Origin: Taenia hydatigena
Taxonomy: Eukaryota; Platyhelminthes; Cestoda; Cyclophyllidea; Taeniidae
Length of the DNA stretch: 64,000 nucleotides
NCBI GenBank assembly: GCA_036345935.2
Contig: JADWOT020000005.1
Span: forward strand, 6,877,960-6,941,959
Direction of reading: 5' to 3'
Part shown: positions 57,292 through 64,000 of the stretch, one piece after another
How the letters are laid out: the number at the start of each line of letters is the position of its first letter
How positions within the stretch are numbered: the first letter of the stretch is position 1
Translations under genes and position numbers: made by a program
Notes under the pieces: model-generated
Database searches by the model: none
What the model saw: only the letters and a program-made list of their open reading frames with translations
Told to the model about the DNA's origin: nothing

Positions 57292-57519
57292 TTATCTCTC
57301 TGCTAATGTGACCCTAACGACTGAGGTGACCCAATCGGCCTTAGCATTAGCCCATTTTCCACTACCTGATTTAGCCTCTAAAACAGCTAAGGAATAATGC
57401 ATTGCCGAGTATTTACGTGGATTAAACTGGTCAACTGAGCTTAAAAGACTATAAGCATTATCCATAATAAAGTTTAATTGCAGTTTTGTTGAAGATGAGC
57501 ACTTCAGAAGAAAATGCAT
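57292..57519 (-). CDS. Candidate 3'-terminal exon, unrecognised
   Basis: A 75-codon minus-strand frame reads NAYSLLSSVDQFNPRKYS and then AVLEAKSGSGKWANAKADW, ending TLAER and TAA. An AG acceptor (ttttcttctgaag) lies near its start. The composition is that of a globular, helical protein. No upstream exon or family was recognised. Confidence 0.28.
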   Translation of the reverse strand: MHFLLKCSSSTKLQLNFIMDNAYSLLSSVDQFNPRKYSAMHYSLAVLEAKSGSGKWANAKADWVTSVVRVTLAER

Positions 57520-59660
57520 TACCGTCTATACTGCTGCTTTTTTCACTACTTTTTGTCGGGAGTAAGCAACTTTCAATGGAAGTGCGCCGAACTACGTAGC
57601 AAACAAAACTGGCGTCCGGAGCCGTTTCTCTGGACGTGACAAATCACGTCACTGTGTGTGTAGGAGGACTTATTACTGACCCAAGGTAAATCAAAATAAG
57701 GCTCAATATTTTCTACATTGAAGCGTATTTGTCCTTAAAAAAAAACTTACTTTTAAATGAGACTTGTCAATTAAACTTTGGCACCGTCTAACCGTTCAAT
57801 ACTATCACAATGAGTGAAATCGACGTCCAATTATCCCTCGAAGGACAAATGGGACTTTGTCTTCTCAGATTTTCTGTAAAACCACTACTTTTCTAGGCAA
57901 ACTAGCAGTGCTGTAAATCGAAGCTACTTTATAAGCACATTTATCGTAAAAGATAAAAACTCCAAACCGTACATGAATCACAGTGATATAAATTTTGGCC
58001 ATCATTTTGAACTTAAGATAAGCATGTAGAAGCCCGAATAAGTTGTAAAGTGATCTAAAGTGTAGCGCAAATCCCTAGCTTTGTAGCTGGTCTTGGTGAG
58101 TGAATTTAAATCATACAAACACAATCTTGTATGCCTCGTGGTGCTCACACTCTCAAAAAGCAATGGTCAACCACCAATTCTTACGACAAGATCTACCCAG
58201 GCTTTAAAAAGCAGATCTCTGGGTATTATCCTTATAAAGGCTCTTTTTACTGCTTTAAAGTTTGCCTTAGGTATCCCAGAGTATCACGATTCCGCCCAAA
58301 CCCTCCCATAATTCACAGCATTGGGCCAAAAAGGTGGACCAGGACATCTTCCTCTACAAATGACACATCACTAGAACGGTTTTATTCAAGAAATTATTAA
58401 AAACGACAGTTAAAAGACGAGTTTATAGCAAATCTAATGTTAGAAATTTGATTTTATAAAATTTGTGTTTACGGATAGGGTAGAAGACTAAAAACTGCTA
58501 AAAATCTCATATGAAACACAAGTTATACATTCGTAACTACCTACTAACCAACAAAACTGACTCAATTTCAGTCAAACAAAGTCAACTATCTTAATTTGTG
58601 GTTTTTATTTGACATTTTGACTAATATTTACGTACATTGTGATTATATTAATGAGGCGTCTGGGAGGCGCCTGGGGCTATTCTGCTAGCATTTGTCTGCA
58701 GCGTTGCCTTAAAGACTTTATTACTGGCACATGGAGTGTTTTGTATCGGAACAAGTGTTATACGAAAAAAGGCTGTGAACAAAAGGCAAATACCTGCCAT
58801 CTGCTCGGGCAGTAAAACGAAACTCCCGACCTGTTCATAAAATCTAACGACTTAAAGTACTTTACTTGGTTGCCAAATGCAGACCGATGTACGCTTCCAC
58901 AGATTTTGTCCAACGGTGGCATTTGGCAGTGATTAATGCCTCTTCACCTAAAACTTATCTTGGAAGTAAAAATTAATGTAGTGCTATTGGGAGGACATAA
59001 ATACGCACTTTGAGACACGAAATTCTCATCGTCATCGAATTTTTATGCGCGAAACTGAAAATCGTTAGTTTAAAACGCTTTTCTAAAAGTGAAAATGACT
59101 TATTTTGTGTCGCTCGAGACGTCTTGTCAGAGCTTATGCGCTAGCCGTTGCCCATTTGGGCTAAATTTATTTGTCCATTTCAAAGTAATTTCGTATCATT
59201 GCTCCCTAGCAAAGCAATTGAATTCTTTTTATCAAATCCTGCTTTTCGGGTCGTGGTGGAGTGATTGGCATTGGCAATGCTAGGTGTCCTACTTTGCCGC
59301 TTCATAATGCAGTAATTTCACCCAAAAAGGGTTACGCATTTGCTACAATGTAAAGAACAACTCCAATACCTTTCCTGACATTGTCTACTCACAACGTTTC
59401 CCCGTCCAACATCGAAAAAGTATTTTTGGCTTTTGAAGGAGTAATTGACTAATTTTATTTAATTTAACAGACTGCAAGGACGGTACCACCATGCATTTAG
59501 TTGGTATAGGCACTGCCAACTCGCAAAAGCAGACTGACAACGAAGGGTGACAGATCAATTTAGGCATCCTTTCAAGGGTAAAGGTATGACTTTGCAAAAG
59601 CACTATTTGAGGTATTGCATGAAGGCATGGGATAAACTCATTAATTGTACTTGTAATGCT
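57520..59660. other. No supported gene
   Basis: AT-rich. At 58093-58400 all three plus frames are open over much of the length, which gives no frame preference and no gene call. Confidence 0.35.
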
Positions 59661-59664
59661 TATG

Positions 59665-59835
59665 TTGTTTAAATGCGCTTTGTAGGCCAGAGACAGGAGG
59701 ACAATTTCAACCTCGTCCTAGACTCTCCGACATAGTTACTCTACATCAGCCCTCAGCATGTAATAAAGATGTCTAGAAGCATCCAGCCTTCTCATTAATA
59801 AGGGCAGAAGAAAGGAAGAGGAGGAAAGGGATGAA
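59665..59835 (-). repeat. Repeat B copy, minus strand
   Basis: The reverse complement matches the 48170-48402 copy: gagaaggctggatgcttctag, gtcggagagtctaggacgag, ctgtctctggcctacaaag, ending aacataagcattac. It lacks the ccggagagcgaccacg middle block. Confidence 0.8.
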
Positions 59836-59923
59836 CCGTCTACGGTACTTACCTTTTTTACAAAAGGCGCAGGACTGCTTCACTTGCGCATCCAAAATAG
59901 GAACACGCAAATAGCTTAATGGT

Positions 59924-60271
59924 TCAGAACAATTTATCGCTTATTGGTGGAAAAGCTTTAAAGCTATCACTGTCCATCCCATCCATGCAGGCTACACCTT
60001 TAACACAGAAAAGGAATCGCGTATTAAAAATGTTACCGAGTTGATTCTGGTTCAAATGGAGGTGTATTGTGGTTGAGCAATGGTTCGGTTGTTTTAAAAA
60101 AATGTCAATCGAAGGCACTATTGAGTGTGTCAAGTAACTATCCTCAAACAATCGACTTGGTGATGGTGACAAGTGGAGTTGCTTAAGTGCGTAGTGAACA
60201 GCAAGCGTCGGTGCAACAAAACGCAAAGTGTCTGCTTTCGGAGAAAAGGAAGCGAATTTTCGTGCCATCAT
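59924..60271 (-). CDS. Uncharacterised open frame of 115 residues
   Basis: A single ATG-to-TGA frame, among the longest intronless frames in this part of the window. The product reads MMARKFASFSPKADTLRF at the start and SDSFKAFPPISDKLF at the end, with no signal peptide, helix pattern or known motif. Codon use is mixed. It could be a small gene or chance. Confidence 0.22.
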   Translation of the reverse strand: MMARKFASFSPKADTLRFVAPTLAVHYALKQLHLSPSPSRLFEDSYLTHSIVPSIDIFLKQPNHCSTTIHLHLNQNQLGNIFNTRFLFCVKGVACMDGMDSDSFKAFPPISDKLF

Positions 60272-63200
60272 TTTGGGCCTACTAAACTGTTTTGTGGTAG
60301 CTTACCACATCTACACGTGTTTCATGTGGCAAAAATATACCTAAATGGGCAGTTTTATTGTTTAGATGTTATAACTATTTGATTGATGATTAGTAGATAT
60401 ACGACTTAGCAGCACAACTAAAGAATTGTTGTTTTTGAAAGCAGTACTTTCTGTACACCTCAATTTCCATTTCATTGAACTAAAAATAGCCCCGTAGTAC
60501 AACGCCGGGATCCGTTCTGGGAGGCGTAAATGGTGCATTCCTCGTCTTTCTACAAATGTAGCCTTGTAAAGCCTTCTTGTTGTAAGATAAGCAATAAGTA
60601 ATGCATACTAATGGAGAAAAAAGTACTAAAAGTCTCCACTCAGTCAACTTAGGCCTTCACGTTGTTAACGATACGTTTTAACTCACAATTTGCTCATGCT
60701 GCACTAGGAAATGAATAGACATGTTGGGAAAGCGACACAAGTCATTGTATACTTAACATAGATTTAGTCCGAAAATTAAACCTTAATGTATGCGTGTGTA
60801 TTTGCTGCTCTATTGATGGATTCGTTGATTCGGGTAGAAAAGTAGTAAACATGGATGTACAAAAAGTTGCAGTGTTTGGAGTCTTGTTCAGCCAAAGCAC
60901 ACCTGAAACTTTGCTCACCAACCTAGCAAACATCCTTCGAGAAGATGGATGACGCCAAGAATAACTCTGGTTCGAGCAAAATGACAGGCGGGCATTCGGA
61001 CTGAAGCATCCGGGGATGCGGATTAGTGAAGTAATTCCGACCAAGTATGGCTACGCTCTTCTCTCATCTCTCTGCGCTCACGAAGACAACGAACACTTCC
61101 AAAGGCAAGAAAAAGGTTAGCAATCCTCACCGAAACCGCAAACCTTAAAAGTATCAACACCAACCTGCTGGATGAATTGCTAATAACGGAGACCGAAGGA
61201 GTAAAAAAATTGTGTGACTGCGCAGACTTTGCTCCGCTCGGGGTGTGTGTCAGACAACGCAACATTGGACTTGGGAATAAGCCGCTCGTCGTCTTCCCTT
61301 CGCCATATAACACACACAACCGCTGCAAAGTCACTATGGCACAAATGCGCGCGTGTGTGCGCATGCATTTTCTCCCTTTAGTCTGAGTGGGCTGGACGAA
61401 ATCCCAACTGCACCAATCAGCCGGACGCGGTGGAAACCAGTGCTTCAACTCAACCCACACGCTTGCTTGACTAACGCGTGGGGTGCGTGGGTGTGTGTGT
61501 GCATTGGTCCACCCTATTCCTCCTGTCCCACCCCCCTCCCCCTCGCCTTTTTCCCCCCGTCGGTAGAAGAGGCAAAGACGACAACACGTTGGCTGTTCGA
61601 GCGTGCGCATAAGCATTGATTATCACACACTGCCACGTAAGCAGCCCCATTTAGCCCAACTGACCAATGAGCGAGTGGGCTAACTCGGGTACGCACGCAC
61701 GCGTGCGAACTGCGCGCACAGGCGGGCGTGCACACCTCGCATCCACACGGAAGATTGCAGTGACTCACCGCCTGGCTCTTGGCAGGAATTTAGCGAAAAT
61801 GTTAGAGGCACGTATATGTATGTACGTTTGTGCGTGTGTGTGTGTGTGTGTGTGTATGAGGGCCATTTATCGTCCGTTACTTTTCAATTTGTTCGCCGTC
61901 CAGTGCTGCTAGTTGGCATTTCCCGCGCAACTTTCGTCGAGATATATTTCATCCGATTTTTTCATAAATTGCGGTAGCCTGAAAGTGCGGGAAATTGCGA
62001 GTGATTATTGGAATGTACTTCTGTTAAGCTAATTTGGCATTATTTTTAATGTGGTAGTGCCCAGTCAGTTGGGAAGGCAAACAGGACTGTCGTATGGTTA
62101 ATGCTGGTGATACAAATAATTTCCCTAGAACGCCAGTAAAGTAGCAACACACGATTTAAACTTTGTCAGTTCTTATGAAGTAAGGCCCCTCATAAAATTT
62201 GCATATTTTATGAGTTATTGCATTAGAGGATTTGGATAATTTATGGGTGCTTACGGAGTTTACAATCGCGAACCGAGAATTTAGTAAGCTTATAGCCGTA
62301 GAGTGTTTCCCATTAAATTTACATCACATGGATGTTTGGGGATGAAGAGAGGCTGAAATGAGCCTCCATATTCACAATAAACAGTCCCGAACTCACTTTG
62401 GTATTAAAGAAATTTTACGTTTACCCATTTTAAATGGGATCTTTTTATTGTAGTTATGCGCATTTATGGCCTTCATCTGATGTGGGGACATTTTGCAAAA
62501 CGAAAACCACTTTCAGCATCCAATACAAAAGCGAGCGCTAATGTCCCAGATGCGCTGTTTATCAGACCAGAAAAGCATTTTCAAGTGCTAGCTCAGATTT
62601 CGCGAAAACATCAGGAATGCGTTTATGACATGAACAGATAAAGTCTTTGCCATCGGGATGAAGTGATCGTAAATTTTTACGAGGATATTCAGATCATCCT
62701 TGCTCACTATGCTATAAAAAAGAAGGAAGAAGAAGTAATAGGGGCTCAGATTTTGTCAACAAAACAGGCCCAGTTTACCAGTTCTGTGTTAATTTGGACC
62801 AAACAAACTCCGCCCATCATCAAATCGTGATTTATAGAGGATATCTACGCGAATTTTACTTGCTTTACTCGCCTTTTTCTTGGCCGTAGATTTTTGGCCC
62901 AACTGCACGCCTCGATTTTGTCCTTTTTTGGTCATCAGGGATGGCATCTCTTTTTTCCCACTTCAGTTGGTGCGTAGACGCCGCCGTAAATGGGGTCTAG
63001 CACTCGCATTACAGCCGTCATCGTAGCGGAAAACAACTGCCGGTGATTCATGTGAGGCATGCAAATGGACTATTTGCAAAGTGGAAGCCACAGCGACATA
63101 CTGCCGATTCGGTAACTTTATTCTTTCATCCCTTCTATAAGGGTTAAGGCACAATCATCAACTATTGCAATAAATTTTACCTGTTGCAAGAACATAGACA

Positions 63201-63424
63201 TTTATTCTTACTTGGCACCGTTTGAAAATCTTATTTGGGTCGCACAAGTCAAAATTACTACTGGTTTTAGGTCCGAAAGTTTAATTATTGGATGGAAAGA
63301 AAATTAATGTAATAAAAGGAACCTTTTTTCGATTTATACGCCCAAGTCTGTGCCCATTCGGTGGCCTTTAGTCGGCTTCACCGAATAGGCACGGCCCGTG
63401 GCTACAATCTTTTGCGGTTGGAGC
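60272..63424. other. Intergenic, with a G+C-rich low-complexity island at about 61180-61860
   Basis: The island is rich in CpG, cacaca/gtgtgt and gcgcacgcacgcgtgc runs. Overlapping open frames there on both strands (including one of 197 codons on the minus strand) reflect this composition. It may be the promoter or untranslated first exon of a gene beyond the window. Confidence 0.35.
61834..61855 (+). repeat. GT dinucleotide microsatellite
   Basis: A run of eleven gt units at the edge of the G+C-rich island. Confidence 0.95.
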
Positions 63425-64000
63425 TGTAACACTCGGTTTGTTAAGACTGCCGATTTTGGTCAGGGTCACAGAGGTGGCCATATTGCCTTAGCCGCGTAGG
63501 CCGGTCTTCGGGCCATGCCAGAAGCTCATTTCCCTCTGCCCTGGTGTTATGCCTTCTTTCGCCTTCAAAAGGGAGTCTCGACACGCCGCATTGGTGGCAG
63601 CGATTAGCAGACCTCATTTTATAGGGCTTCTATCCCAATCTCTACCACCTGTGACATATTGCAGCGGTGCGAAAGAAATGCCTGTACTACGCATGGGAGA
63701 ATCTCTCACACCCCATAACAGAAGGGCTAAAACAACGTCCGCCTTCGGCATCTACCCATCTCCGTGTTCTACAGGAAAGCTATTAACAACTGAAGCGACA
63801 ACGCTAGCCATGAAAAGGTTTCGTTCCGGGGATTCCCCTAATATACTTGCTTAAGGAGATCGGTGTGCTAACGTCTCCCTACGGACATACTGATGGTCGG
63901 CAGAGACTCTTACTCCTAATTTATTTTCCAAACCGGACCACGAACCTCCAAGTCGAGTCGAAGTGCCAAGAGGGATCACTGACGTTGGTGTCAGTGCGTC
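63425..64000 (+). mobile_element. Second TRIM element, cut by the window end
   Basis: The 5' LTR is 63425-63590 (166 bases), starting TGTAACACTCGG and ending CACGCCGCA. One base later comes TGGTGGCAGCG (63592-63602), the primer-binding site. The internal part to 64000 aligns with the inside of the element at 28605-29451, for example gcatgggagaatctct, cgtccgccttcggcatc, gctaacgtctccctac and gccaagagggatcac. The 3' LTR lies outside the window. Confidence 0.88.

Noticed and set aside
61023..61616. A 197-codon minus-strand open frame
   Set aside because: It lies in the G+C-rich low-complexity island, where several overlapping frames on both strands are open at once. The product is rich in repeated T, H, R and S stretches and has no domain.
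1..64000. tRNA, rRNA and CRISPR features
   Set aside because: No pair of tRNA A and B boxes at proper spacing was seen. A few ggttcga strings (for example near 60950) lack the rest. No regularly spaced short repeats occur.

Overview
The window looks like nuclear DNA of a flatworm, most likely a taeniid tapeworm (Taenia, Hydatigera or Echinococcus type). It is AT-rich with GT-AG introns, and several genes contain mini-introns of 35-42 bases, which are typical of cestodes. It also carries many copies of a short LTR element that fits the TRIM family (terminal-repeat retrotransposon in miniature) known from taeniids. Gene density is low. Species was not determined.

Five genes could be read exon by exon in full or nearly so: glutamine synthetase (4762-6227, +, 4 exons), the radial spoke/armadillo protein RSPH14 (12556-14093, -, 7 exons), an A20/AN1 zinc-finger protein (15267-16590, +), an EGF-rich single-pass membrane protein (25053-26780, +, 2 exons) and the 26S proteasome subunit PSMD6/Rpn7 (31367-37024, +, 5 exons). 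The last intron but one of PSMD6 holds an intronless seven-helix receptor gene on the opposite strand (35226-36185, -). Downstream of PSMD6 is a small predicted secreted protein whose exon phases all agree (37348-38407, +). Two further genes are recognised only in part: a likely EDC4/Ge-1 decapping-scaffold C-terminus (20002-22763, -) and a likely dynamitin (DCTN2) C-terminal half (45750-46851, +). Several other exon-like reading frames between 48 and 60 kb are listed with low confidence.

Repeats dominate the rest. Three direct copies of a 1.6-2.0 kb unit follow glutamine synthetase (6.8-12.1 kb). A shorter duplication lies at 39.35-40.44 kb and a 2.0 kb tandem duplication at 40.9-45.1 kb, the latter carrying decayed exons of a small minus-strand gene. 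TRIM LTRs occur throughout: one full-length element with both LTRs, a primer-binding site and near-perfect target duplications (28605-29451), one element cut by the window end (63425-64000), four solo LTRs with 5-bp target duplications, and several fragments. A second interspersed family (repeat B) occurs five times.

No bacterial-type operons, CRISPR arrays, tRNA or rRNA genes were seen. Genes are regulated individually. The only promoter or polyadenylation sites offered are short motifs at sensible distances.
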